From Archangium violaceum (lineage in GTDB: Bacteria; Myxococcota; Myxococcia; Myxococcales; Myxococcaceae): a stretch of 64,000 nt of DNA. The DNA lies in assembly GCF_016887565.1 (NCBI RefSeq), contig NZ_CP069396.1, positions 6,926,001 through 6,990,000 on the forward strand. Direction: 5' to 3'. The translations under genes and the position numbers were made by a program. Of this stretch, positions 16,176 to 24,239 are shown piece by piece. The notes under the pieces are model-generated. The model was given only the letters and a program-made list of their open reading frames with translations. It was not told where the DNA came from and made no database searches. The first letter of the stretch is position 1. Each line of letters starts with the position of its first letter.

Positions 16176-18572
16176 ATGACCCTTCGTCCCTTCCACCTGT
16201 GGATGTGCTGCCTCGTGGTGAGCACGGGGTGTGGTTGGCTGCTGGAGGACTACTCCGGCGTCCTGTGCAACGAGGACGGCAGTTGCCCCACGGGCTACTT
16301 CTGCGCGGCGGACACCGGGCGTTGCCAGCCCGGAGAGGCGCCAGTCGTCGAGGACGCGGGCGTGTGCGCCAATGTCTCGGCCTGCGTCGCGGACGACGGT
16401 TGCTGCCCGAGCGGCTGCAACGCGAACAACGACACCGACTGCCAGCCGGCGTGCGGCAACGGCCAGGTGGAGACGGACGAGGTCTGCGACGACGGCAACA
16501 CGCTCAACGGCGACAACTGCGATCCCACCTGCCGCTACTTCAACGGCGTGTCCGTGGTGTCCGGTGTGCCGGGCTCGCGCGGCTACTCGGATGGGCCGCG
16601 CAACGCCGCCCGCTTCCAGGGGCCGACCTCCCTCGCCCAGGGCACGGGCACGCTCTTCGTGGTGGACACGGATAACGCCACCATCCGCCGCATCCAGCTC
16701 TCGGATGGCACCACCTCCACCGTCGCGGGTGCCCCCTTCGTGAAGCAATACGTCGACGGTCCCCTGGCCCAGGCGCGCTTCGTCCAGCCCGAGGACGGAG
16801 TGTTCTTCGACCAGTACCAGGACCTCTACCTGCGGGATCGTCTGCTCCTGTCGGACGGGGGCACGTCGAGCGAGCAGGTGCTCCGCCGCATCTCACTTGA
16901 TGGCGGCGTGGTGGAGACGGTGGATGCCGGCACGGGATTCACCAACCTGCGAGGCCTGGGCAAGGATACCCAGGCCCTGCTCCTGCTGGATGACAACGGC
17001 CTGCGCCGGTGGGCTCCCGCCACGGGCACGCTGGAGACGGTGGCCACCGCGGCCCAACTGGCGGCCTACGCCGGCTCGAACCCCTGCGAAGGCGTGACGG
17101 CTTCCTTGGGTGGCACCTACCCGTACTACCTCGCCTGCCGCCAGATCATCCTGCGCGTGGACGACCCGGCCGGGACCATCTCGGCCTACGCTGGGAGTCC
17201 GACCTACTCCGGGTGCTCGGACCCGACGGATGGTGGCCTGGGCTCGGCCACCTTCTACCAGGCACGCAGCCTCGCCTGGGGGCGCATGACCGTGTTGGTG
17301 CCCAGCCCCCGCACCTACACCTTCCTCTTCGTCGCGGACCCGGGCTGCCAGACCATCCGGGTGATCTTCGGAAGCACGCTCACCACCCACGCTGGCGCCA
17401 ACTACAGCGCGGGGTACGTCGACGCGGTGGGGGACAGGCTCGCCGCCCGTTTCAACCGGCCGTACTCGCTCGCGGTGACCACCGGAGCACTCAACGCCTC
17501 CCCCACGGTGTACGTCGCGGAGCCCGGAAATTCGGCGGTGCGTCAGATCACGGGCATCAGCACCGTGTTCACCACGAGCCCGAGTGGCGTGGCGACCTAC
17601 GCGGGCGCGCCTCCCAACACCACCTTCGCCTACTCGGACGCGGGGACCACGGCCCGCTACACCCAGGTCACCGACCTCGTCACCGATGGCGATGCGGGAG
17701 TCGCCTACGCCACCTCGCGCACGGGCGGGCGCGTGTTCCAGGTGTCACTCGACACGGGCGCCTCCGAGGAATTGGCCGCGTTCTCCAGCCAGGCCGTGGC
17801 CATCACCCAGCTCGAGGGCATGCTCTACGTGGCCCTCGTCGACGGTACGGTGCGCCGACTCACCCCGGGCTCCTCCACCCTGGAGCTCTACGCGGGCAAG
17901 AGCGGACAGACCACCCCGGCGGTGGATGGTGCCCGCACGACGACCGCGGTCCTCTCCGCCGCGGCCCTGGTCACCGACGGCAAGGCCCTCTTCTTCGTCG
18001 ATGACAAGGCGCACAGCATCCGCAAGCTGGACCCGGCGACGAACTTCGTCACGACGCTCGCGGGAGGCGACAGCAGCGCCGGCCCGCCAGCGGTGGCCGA
18101 TGGCACCGGCCGCACCGCGCGCTTCGAGAACCCGAGGGACCTCGCCTGTGACGGCCAGTTCCTCTACACGCTGGACGGCGACGGCTCCGTCGTGCGGCGG
18201 ATCAGCATCGGCACCGGCGAGGTCACCACGATCGCCGGCCAGCTCGACGTCCTGGGCGCGCTGGATGGCTTCGGCAAGGAGGCGCGGTTCGCCGGAGCGC
18301 GGGGGCTGACCACGGATGGCCGCTACCTCTTCATCTCGGATCCGGGCGGTGGGCCGACGGTACCGGACCTCACAGGCCCCACCATCCGCGCGCTGGACCT
18401 GCGGACGCTCTCCGTCACGACGATGGCGGGGATGCGCGGGCAGTGGAGCGTCATGGCCGGCCCCGGGACGAGCGCCCGGCTCGATGCGCCGGGCCCCATC
18501 GCCTTCGATCCGATCCGCCAGACGGTGGTGTTCTACGACGAGCGGGAGAACAGCTTCCTGAGCATCCGGTGA
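16176..18572 (+). CDS. lipoprotein with Cys-rich DUF4215-type repeat and NHL propeller
   Basis: This 798-residue exported lipoprotein has a signal peptide ending VVSTGC. The N-terminal 120 residues are Cys-rich, with a C..DGSCP.GYFC segment and a DUF4215-type repeat (CGNGQVETDEVCDDGNT, then GDNCDPTC), a motif very common in myxobacterial surface proteins. The rest is made of NHL-like blades, each with a pattern such as GPTSLAQ...LFVVDTDNATIRRI followed by TSTVAG. These probably form one or two six-bladed propellers for protein or ligand contacts. The ATG is preceded by agagga. It lies between the TPR protein and the second MlaE gene, so it may be co-transcribed with the lipid-transport genes. 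No catalytic motif is seen. Confidence 0.8.
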   Translation: MTLRPFHLWMCCLVVSTGCGWLLEDYSGVLCNEDGSCPTGYFCAADTGRCQPGEAPVVEDAGVCANVSACVADDGCCPSGCNANNDTDCQPACGNGQVETDEVCDDGNTLNGDNCDPTCRYFNGVSVVSGVPGSRGYSDGPRNAARFQGPTSLAQGTGTLFVVDTDNATIRRIQLSDGTTSTVAGAPFVKQYVDGPLAQARFVQPEDGVFFDQYQDLYLRDRLLLSDGGTSSEQVLRRISLDGGVVETVDAGTGFTNLRGLGKDTQALLLLDDNGLRRWAPATGTLETVATAAQLAAYAGSNPCEGVTASLGGTYPYYLACRQIILRVDDPAGTISAYAGSPTYSGCSDPTDGGLGSATFYQARSLAWGRMTVLVPSPRTYTFLFVADPGCQTIRVIFGSTLTTHAGANYSAGYVDAVGDRLAARFNRPYSLAVTTGALNASPTVYVAEPGNSAVRQITGISTVFTTSPSGVATYAGAPPNTTFAYSDAGTTARYTQVTDLVTDGDAGVAYATSRTGGRVFQVSLDTGASEELAAFSSQAVAITQLEGMLYVALVDGTVRRLTPGSSTLELYAGKSGQTTPAVDGARTTTAVLSAAALVTDGKALFFVDDKAHSIRKLDPATNFVTTLAGGDSSAGPPAVADGTGRTARFENPRDLACDGQFLYTLDGDGSVVRRISIGTGEVTTIAGQLDVLGALDGFGKEARFAGARGLTTDGRYLFISDPGGGPTVPDLTGPTIRALDLRTLSVTTMAGMRGQWSVMAGPGTSARLDAPGPIAFDPIRQTVVFYDERENSFLSIR

Positions 18573-18647
18573 GCCGAGCGCCCGGGCGGTTTCGCTCCCC
18601 GCGCCGGGCGCGCTACGCTCATGGCTCCCCCAGGGCCCCCACCCGGA

Positions 18648-19391
18648 ATGAACATCCTCAGATTCTTCGGAGCGCCCGCATTGATGCTCGCGCGCACGGT
18701 GCGTGCGAGCGCGCGTGATGGCCTGTCCTGGCACGAGTGCCTGCGGCAGTTGCACGAGCTGGGCGGGCGCAGCGCGTGGCTGGTGACGTCGGGCATGGCC
18801 TTCTTCGGGGCCGTGATGGTGACGATCGCGGACAGCCAGGCGAGGAAGATGACGGGGAACCTGCCGGTGGTGGGCCCGCCGTACTTCGAGCTGATGGTGC
18901 GCGAGTTCGGCCCGGTGATGTCCGCGCTGCTGACGGCGGCGCGAGGCGGAGCGAGCCACGGCGCGGAGCTGTCCACCATGAGCGTGAACGAGCAGGTGGA
19001 GGCGCTGGAGATGTCGGCGGGAGATCCGCACGCGGACCTGGTGGCGCCACGGGTGGTGGCGGGGCTTTTGGGGGTGCCGCTGCTGTGCATCCTGGGGACG
19101 ATGGCGGCGACGCTGTCGGCGGTGTTCACGGCGAGCTGGGGCTTCGGGGTGGACGGGACGGCCTTCATGGACGCGCGGTACGTGGACGGGTGGGACGTGG
19201 TGGCGGGACTGGTGAAGGCGGCGGGCTGCGGCCTCTACATTCCACTGGCGGCGGCGGTGGCGGGCCTGTCCGCGCGAGGAGGCGCCGAGGCGGTGGGCGA
19301 GGCCACCACGCGCGGGGTGGTGGCGGCGTGCCTCGGCTGCCTGCTGATCGACTTCGTGGTGGCGCTGGGCTTCCAGGCGCTGCGGGTGTGA
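18648..19391 (+). CDS. mlaE: MlaE-like lipid-transport permease B
   Basis: This 247-residue membrane protein of the MlaE/YrbE family has the conserved signature VREFGPVMSALLTAARGG followed by ASHGAELSTMSVNEQVEALE, and several hydrophobic helices. It is only distantly similar to the first permease in this cluster, so the two are probably an old paralogous pair and not a recent duplicate. I chose the ATG at 18648 (NILRFFGAPALMLART, the usual amphipathic N-terminus); an ATG at 18621 would add a Pro-rich stretch of nine residues. Neither has a strong ribosome-binding site. The next gene's GTG overlaps its stop by four bases. Confidence 0.88.
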   Translation: MNILRFFGAPALMLARTVRASARDGLSWHECLRQLHELGGRSAWLVTSGMAFFGAVMVTIADSQARKMTGNLPVVGPPYFELMVREFGPVMSALLTAARGGASHGAELSTMSVNEQVEALEMSAGDPHADLVAPRVVAGLLGVPLLCILGTMAATLSAVFTASWGFGVDGTAFMDARYVDGWDVVAGLVKAAGCGLYIPLAAAVAGLSARGGAEAVGEATTRGVVAACLGCLLIDFVVALGFQALRV

Positions 19392-20119
19392 GCGGGATGC
19401 TGCGCTTCTCGGAAGTGGCGGTGACGTTCGAGTCCGGCCGGCGGGCGCTGGTGGGCCTGAGCGCGGAGCTGTCCACGCGCGAGCTGACCTTCGTGGCCGG
19501 AGCGAGTGGCGCGGGCAAGAGCGTGCTGTGCCGGCTGGCGGTGGGGCTGCTGAGGCCGGTGGCGGGCCGGGTGGAGCTCTTCGGCGAGCGGGTGGACACA
19601 CTGCCCGAGCGGGCCTTGCGCAAGTTGCGCCAGAGGGCGCCGTACCTGGTGCAGGGCCCGGCGCTGCTGGACTGGCGGACGCTGCGGGAGAACGTGACAC
19701 TGGCGGCCCCGGGCCTCTCGGCGGACGCGGTGCACGAGGCGCTGGCCCAGGTGGGACTGGAGTCCGCGGCGGATCGGCTGCCCACCGAGCTGGGGCCCGG
19801 GGCGAAGAAGCGGGCGGCGATCGCGAGGGCCCTGGCGCTGCGGCCGGAGTACCTGCTGCTGGACGAGCCCACCACGGGCCTGGACCGGAGGGCGGCGGCG
19901 CAGGTGGAGGGGGTGCTGGCCTCACTCAAGGCGCGAGGGCTGGGCGCACTGGTGGTGTCACACGACTACCACCTGCTGCGGACACTGGCGGATCGGGTAC
20001 TGGTGGTGGGAGGGGGACGCTGTGCCTTCCTGGGCACGCCCGAGGCGTTCCTGGCATCCTCGGAACCCGAGCTGCGGGCCCTGACGGCGCCCTTCCTGGA
20101 GAGCGCAACGGATGGATGA
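19388..20119 (+). CDS. mlaF: MlaF-like ATPase B, degenerate signature motif
   Basis: This 243-residue second ATPase of the Mla/MCE-type cluster has canonical Walker A (GASGAGKS, Lys44), Q-loop (Gln89), Walker B with catalytic Glu160 (LLLDEPTTGLD) and switch His192 (VVSHD). The ABC signature is broken: TELGPGAKKR at about 133-142 replaces LSGGM/Q. This is the mirror image of ATPase A (13690), which keeps the signature but lacks the catalytic Glu and switch His. The GTG start at 19388 overlaps the permease stop (GTGA) and gives the same N-terminus (MSGML) as permease A; an ATG at 19397 is the alternative. The downstream MCE gene overlaps its end by eight bases. Confidence 0.88.
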   Translation: MSGMLRFSEVAVTFESGRRALVGLSAELSTRELTFVAGASGAGKSVLCRLAVGLLRPVAGRVELFGERVDTLPERALRKLRQRAPYLVQGPALLDWRTLRENVTLAAPGLSADAVHEALAQVGLESAADRLPTELGPGAKKRAAIARALALRPEYLLLDEPTTGLDRRAAAQVEGVLASLKARGLGALVVSHDYHLLRTLADRVLVVGGGRCAFLGTPEAFLASSEPELRALTAPFLESATDG

Positions 20120-21125
20120 GCGTCGCTTGGAGATGAAGGTGGGCGCGCTGGTGCTGGCGGCACTGGTGGGCGTGCTCGGGCTGCTGTGGCTGATGGGCGA
20201 GCTGCGCACGGGCGGCGTGACGGTGCTCTCGGTGGACTTCGCGCACACGGGCAACGTGGTGAAGGGCGCGCCGGTGAAGCTGGGCGGCGTGGCGGTGGGC
20301 CGGGTGGAGGAGATCCACCTGCAGCCGGACCGGCGGGACGCGCAGGGCCGGCCGCTGCCGGTGCGGATGGGCGTCTGGGTGCAGCCGGAGGTGCAGGCGG
20401 CGCTGCGGGCGGACACGCGGGTGACGGTGGCCACGGTGGGACCGCTGGGCGAGCCGTACCTGGAGCTGAACCCGGGCTCCGCGTCCGCGCCTCCCCTGCC
20501 CTCGGGAGTCGCCCTGCGGGGCACGGATGCGCCGCGGTTGGACCTGGTGGCCCAGCAGCTCTCGGCCTTCCTGGACGTGGCGAGCGGGGCGCTCGCGGAC
20601 GACCCCGAGGGGCTGCGGAAGCTGGCGGCCAACGTGTCACGGCTGACGACCACGATGGAGAGCGTGCTGAACGAGAACCGGGGGGACCTGCGGACGCTGG
20701 CGGGCGAGCTGTCCGCGGCGGCCAAGGACCTGCGGACGCTGGCGAGGGTCTCTCGCGAGACGATGCAGCCCGGAGGCGCGGGGGCGCGGCTGCTGGGGGA
20801 CGCGGCGGACGCGGCGGCGCTGGTGAAGCGCGAGCTGCCCGCCATCTCCGGCACGGCGGCGAAGACGCTCAACGGCCTGTCAGCGGTGACGAGCGAGCTG
20901 GACACGAAGGATGGCGAGCGACTCAAGCTGGCCCTGGAGCGCTACTCGGCGGCGGGCGAGAAGCTCGATCAGATCGCCGGGCGGGCGGACCGGCTGCTCC
21001 AGCGCATCGAGGCCGGCGAGGGCACGGTGGGCGCACTGCAGAAGGACAAGCAGATCTACGACGACCTGCGGGGACTGCTGTCGGACCTCAAGAAGCACCC
21101 CTGGAAGGTGCTCTGGAAGGAGTGA
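20112..21125 (+). CDS. mlaD: MlaD-like MCE-domain protein
   Basis: This 337-residue periplasmic lipid-shuttling protein is anchored by one N-terminal membrane helix (about residues 9-27). The single MCE domain spans about 37-120, with the typical VDFAHTGNVVKGAPVKLGGVAVGRVEEI stretch here split as VDFAHTGNVVKG and APVKLGGVAVGRVEEI. A long helical C-terminal part follows (about 150-337; repeated LRTLAGELSAAAKDLRTL), as in MCE proteins whose helices build a hollow needle or tunnel. It is the only MCE gene for two permeases and two ATPases, so a homohexameric ring on a heterodimeric core is the simplest model. The ATG at 20112 overlaps the ATPase stop. It is the last gene of the cluster; 107 bases without clear features follow. 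Confidence 0.9.
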   Translation: MDERRLEMKVGALVLAALVGVLGLLWLMGELRTGGVTVLSVDFAHTGNVVKGAPVKLGGVAVGRVEEIHLQPDRRDAQGRPLPVRMGVWVQPEVQAALRADTRVTVATVGPLGEPYLELNPGSASAPPLPSGVALRGTDAPRLDLVAQQLSAFLDVASGALADDPEGLRKLAANVSRLTTTMESVLNENRGDLRTLAGELSAAAKDLRTLARVSRETMQPGGAGARLLGDAADAAALVKRELPAISGTAAKTLNGLSAVTSELDTKDGERLKLALERYSAAGEKLDQIAGRADRLLQRIEAGEGTVGALQKDKQIYDDLRGLLSDLKKHPWKVLWKE

Positions 21126-21232
21126 CGCGGCGGATTTGATGGCGCCTCGCGTCATTACCTCTGTCGTTGGAGCGGGAGAGTCCGCTATCTTGGTTTTCTC
21201 CGCCAGAAAGCCGTGCCGCAGGAGGCGCAGTC

Positions 21233-22393
21233 ATGAACGTCGTCTTCATCTCGCCCCACTTCCCGCCTCAATTCTTCCACTTCGTCATGGCCCTGCGTGA
21301 GCGGGGCGTCAACGTGCTGGGAATCGGCGACGCCCCCTACGACACCCTCCGCCCCGAGCTGCGCGAGGCCCTCTCCGAGTACTTCTTCATCCCCAACCTC
21401 AACCACTACGACGGCCTGCTGCGCGCCACGGGCTACCTCACCTGGCGCCACGGCCGCATCGACCGCATCGACTCGCTCAACGAGTCGTGGCTCGAGGTGG
21501 AGTCGCACCTGCGCGAGGACTTCCACGTCCCCGGCCTGAAGCCCGCCGACATCGCCCTGCTGCGCTCCAAGCTCGGCATGCACGATGTCTTCAAGAAGGC
21601 CGGCATCCCCCACCCCGATGCGATCCCCGTCAAGGACGCCGCCGGGGTGAAGGCCTTCGCCGGGAAGGTCGGCTACCCGCTCGTCCTCAAGCCGGACGTG
21701 GGCGTCGGCGCGGCCCGTACCTTCAAGGTCTCCAACGACGCACAGGTGGACGAGGCCTTCACCGAGTCCCTGAACGGCTACGTCGCCCAGGCCTTCGTGC
21801 GCGGCACCATCGTCACCTACGACGGGCTCGTCGACGCGCAGGGACGGATCATCTTCGCCTTCAGCCACGAGTACAGCGACGGCATCATGGAGTCGGTGCT
21901 CGAGCAGAAGGATCTGGCCATCTGGAGCCACAAGGAGCTGCCCCCCGCGCTGGATGAGCTGGGCCGCCGGACGGTGGCCGCGCTCGGGCTGCGCGAGCGC
22001 TGGTTCCACCTCGAGTTCTTCCGCCTCGCGGACGGGAGCTACGTCGCGCTGGAGGCGAACCTGCGCCCGCCGGGAGCCTTCCTGACGGACATGATGAACT
22101 ACGCGTGCGACATGGACGTGTACCGCCTGTGGGCCCGCATGATGACCGGCGATGACCTGAGCGGATTTCGGTACACGCCCCGCTACCACGTGTGTCACGC
22201 CGGCCGGCGCACGGGGAGGCAGTACCGCCACCGGCACGCGGAGGTGGTGGACCGGCTGGGAGGGGCGCTGCTGCAGCACCGCGAGCTGCCCGCCGTCTTC
22301 AAGAGCGCCCTGGGGGATGAGATGTACCTCATCCGTCACCAGGAGCTGCCGGCCATGCAGGAGGCCGTGCGCTTCATCCAGGCGCGGAGCTGA
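21233..22393 (+). CDS. ATP-grasp family ligase
   Basis: This 386-residue cytoplasmic ATP-grasp enzyme would join a carboxylate to an amine or thiol through an acyl phosphate. A Rossmann-like preATP domain opens it (NVVFISPHFPPQFFHFV). The nucleotide-binding core follows, with LRSKLGMHDVFKKAGIPHP, the Lys of YPLVLKPDVGVGA and the Gln/Ala-Phe-Val hinge (VAQAFVRG). The metal-binding acidic and Asn residues are in FHLEFFRLADGSYVALEANLRPPG, here noted as FHLEFF and ALEANLRPPG. The ATG is preceded by aggagg. No dedicated partner enzyme is adjacent, so the substrate is unknown; dipeptide ligases and carbamoyl-phosphate-type enzymes share this fold. Confidence 0.85.
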   Translation: MNVVFISPHFPPQFFHFVMALRERGVNVLGIGDAPYDTLRPELREALSEYFFIPNLNHYDGLLRATGYLTWRHGRIDRIDSLNESWLEVESHLREDFHVPGLKPADIALLRSKLGMHDVFKKAGIPHPDAIPVKDAAGVKAFAGKVGYPLVLKPDVGVGAARTFKVSNDAQVDEAFTESLNGYVAQAFVRGTIVTYDGLVDAQGRIIFAFSHEYSDGIMESVLEQKDLAIWSHKELPPALDELGRRTVAALGLRERWFHLEFFRLADGSYVALEANLRPPGAFLTDMMNYACDMDVYRLWARMMTGDDLSGFRYTPRYHVCHAGRRTGRQYRHRHAEVVDRLGGALLQHRELPAVFKSALGDEMYLIRHQELPAMQEAVRFIQARS

Positions 22394-22411
22394 ACGCGGA
22401 GGGCCCGGCGC

Positions 22412-23185
22412 TCAGCCGAGCAACCAGCGCATGGCGAGTGGCAGCCGGCGCTGCCAGTCCTTCTCGTGGTGGAGCCCACCCGGCTCCAGCACGAGGAACA
22501 GCTCGTGGTCGGCGTAGCCCAGGCTCTTGAGGTGGTGGAAGAAGTCGCGCGTGGCCTCGCCGTAGTACATGGTGTAGCCGACCGGATCGATGGTCTCGTG
22601 GAGACCGGCATCCAGGTAGATGCGGGACCAGCGCCGGGTGTGGGCGGACCACTCGGAGAACATCCGGTTCCAGCCCCACATGACGGAGGGAGAAAGCCCG
22701 CCGATGCGGCCGAACAGCTCCGGGTGCTTCCAGCCGAGGTACAGCGAGATGAGGCCACCCAGGGACGAGCCCATGACCGCCGTCCACTCGGGGCCCTGAC
22801 GGGTGCGGTAGGTGGAATCGATGTAGGGCTTGAGGGTCTCGACGACGAAGCGGGTGTAGGGCCCGCCGCGGGCCTGGACGTGGCTGCGCGGCTCGTCCCA
22901 GGGCGAGTACTCGGAGAGCCTGTTGGACGTCGAGTCGACCGCGACGATGAGCCAGGGCTCCAGACGGCCCTCGGAGACCATGTGCTCAAGGGCGGTGTTG
23001 GCGCACCAGGTGTCGTAGATGGAGGACTCGGGGTGGGCGAAGACGTTCTGCCCGTCCTGCATGTAGAGCACGGGGAAACGCCGGTGGGGCTCATGGTCGT
23101 ACGCGTCCGGGGTGTAGATGCGGACGGTGCGGGAGAACCCCTCCTGCGGAGAGGCGAAGTCTCGGATGATGTGGACGTGTCCCAT
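22412..23185 (-). CDS. alpha/beta-hydrolase esterase (esterase D / enterochelin-esterase type)
   Basis: This 257-residue putative serine esterase of the PF00756 type has its nucleophile in GSSLGG (VMGSSLGGLISLYLG). The catalytic His is probably in GGLHHEKDW near the C-terminus, and the acidic residue between them is likely in the LDAGLHETIDP segment. The early MQDGQNVF motif is typical of the family. No signal peptide is seen. Its first 194 bases, and 26 bases upstream of it, are repeated perfectly at 23953-24172, where they form a truncated pseudogene. It converges on the ATP-grasp gene and lies 46 bases downstream of the DUF4377 lipoprotein on the same strand. Confidence 0.88.
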   Translation of the reverse strand: MGHVHIIRDFASPQEGFSRTVRIYTPDAYDHEPHRRFPVLYMQDGQNVFAHPESSIYDTWCANTALEHMVSEGRLEPWLIVAVDSTSNRLSEYSPWDEPRSHVQARGGPYTRFVVETLKPYIDSTYRTRQGPEWTAVMGSSLGGLISLYLGWKHPELFGRIGGLSPSVMWGWNRMFSEWSAHTRRWSRIYLDAGLHETIDPVGYTMYYGEATRDFFHHLKSLGYADHELFLVLEPGGLHHEKDWQRRLPLAMRWLLG

Positions 23186-23211
23186 GGAGGCTGCCGGATT
23201 CTACGGCGTCC
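22992..23211. repeat. 220-bp perfect direct repeat, copy 1 (esterase 5' end)
   Basis: By direct base comparison this stretch is identical to 23953-24172 at an offset of 961 bases. It covers the first 194 bases of the intact esterase gene and 26 bases upstream. Beyond both ends the sequences diverge at once on the right (c versus a) and on the left. Confidence 0.95.
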
Positions 23212-23231
23212 CTACAACATAGCCCGAACTC

Positions 23232-23774
23232 TCAGGGAGTGGAGATCAACCGCTCCGCGACCAGGGGCTTGTCGTAGCTGCTCGGGTAGCTGAACTCGAG
23301 CGTGAACCGCCGGGTCGAATCTCCTGCCAGCCGGGCGAGCTCGCCGCACAACTCCTGCGTCGCGCAGACGAACTTCGTGGACAGCAGCGAGATGCCAGAG
23401 CCCCTGTCGGGCCAGATGAAATCCCCGGTGAGCGCGAGCTGGAAGCGAGAGCCCTCGGGCAGCCGGTTCCGCTTGACGGTCCGCTCCAGCGAGTACCGCT
23501 TGGAGGCCCCATCCGCTGGAGGGTTCGCGACATCGTGGACCCGCACATCGATGGTCTGGGCAACGCCCCACTGGAAGGAGAAGCCAGAGATTCCCTCATA
23601 GAAGAGCTGCCGCTCGCCGGAGCCGACCTCCTTCGCATCGATACAGAGCCAGGGCCCCAATCCATGGCAGGGAACCATGTGGGGGGTCACCTCGTAGGTG
23701 CGAGGCTCGCCGCACCCGATCAACCCCACTGCGCCCAGCAGACAAAGTCCCATCCAACGACGTGTTTGACGCAT
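23232..23774 (-). CDS. DUF4377-type lipoprotein
   Basis: This 180-residue exported lipoprotein has a signal peptide ending VGLIGC. The mature part matches the DUF4377 pattern, a small beta domain with conserved Cys and a W/F-rich turn (LCIDAKEVGSGERQLFYEGI, then GFSFQWG). The function of DUF4377 is not known; it is often found in envelope lipoproteins. I chose the ATG at 23774 (preceded by aaaggag) over the upstream start of the open frame at 23867. A diverged remnant of its last 40 or so codons lies at 24240-24365. Confidence 0.75.
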   Translation of the reverse strand: MRQTRRWMGLCLLGAVGLIGCGEPRTYEVTPHMVPCHGLGPWLCIDAKEVGSGERQLFYEGISGFSFQWGVAQTIDVRVHDVANPPADGASKRYSLERTVKRNRLPEGSRFQLALTGDFIWPDRGSGISLLSTKFVCATQELCGELARLAGDSTRRFTLEFSYPSSYDKPLVAERLISTP

Positions 23775-23952
23775 CCGAAGCTCCTTTCGGATGCACGCCA
23801 AAGCAAACGGCGCGCCACGGGCTCTCGGGGCCTCACTCCCCGGGAATCCGAGCAGGCCACACGCCACGGTCTCTCAAATTCATCCGGCACCATGACGTGC
23901 GTGCCCTACCCGGAGGACGCGCTCGCGTTCTGGGCGCTCTTGATCAACGCGT
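23775..23952. other. spacer with no recognisable gene
   Basis: This sequence lies between the DUF4377 lipoprotein and the truncated esterase copy. I see no convincing coding region, RNA or repeat in it. The junction with the 220-bp repeat at 23953 is abrupt. Confidence 0.5.
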
Positions 23953-24146
23953 GCGGTGTTGGCGCACCAGGTGTCGTAGATGGAGGACTCGGGGTGGGCG
24001 AAGACGTTCTGCCCGTCCTGCATGTAGAGCACGGGGAAACGCCGGTGGGGCTCATGGTCGTACGCGTCCGGGGTGTAGATGCGGACGGTGCGGGAGAACC
24101 CCTCCTGCGGAGAGGCGAAGTCTCGGATGATGTGGACGTGTCCCAT
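23880..24146 (-). pseudogene. truncated esterase copy
   Basis: From its ATG at 24146 this frame reproduces the first 64 or so residues of the intact esterase exactly (GHVHIIRDFASPQEGF...YDTWCANTA). It then runs into unrelated sequence (RVDQERPERERV) and stops, before the GSSLGG nucleophile. It cannot make an active hydrolase. The identity at DNA level implies a recent duplication or continuing gene conversion. Confidence 0.85.
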
Positions 24147-24172
24147 GGAGGCTGCCGGATTCTACGGCGTCC
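23953..24172. repeat. 220-bp perfect direct repeat, copy 2
   Basis: This is an identical copy of 22992-23211 in the same orientation. It carries the esterase start region and its leader, and forms the intact part of the truncated esterase pseudogene. Confidence 0.95.
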
Positions 24173-24239
24173 ACGCACCATGGGATGACGGGAGCACCCG
24201 CGTCATCGCTCTCGCGCGCTCCGTCCCTCCGCACCTTTC

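Noticed and set aside
18578-18611. gcgcccgg/ccgggcgc inverted repeat after the NHL lipoprotein gene
   Set aside because: The 18-base loop, lack of a T-run and local base composition make chance likely.
18728-18745. TGGCAC...TGC resembling a sigma-54 promoter
   Set aside because: It lies inside the permease B coding sequence and lacks the full TTGC element at the right distance.
23892-23952. Short plus-strand frame starting ATGACGTGCGTGCC
   Set aside because: It is about 20 codons before it enters the repeat, and has no ribosome-binding site and no recognisable product.
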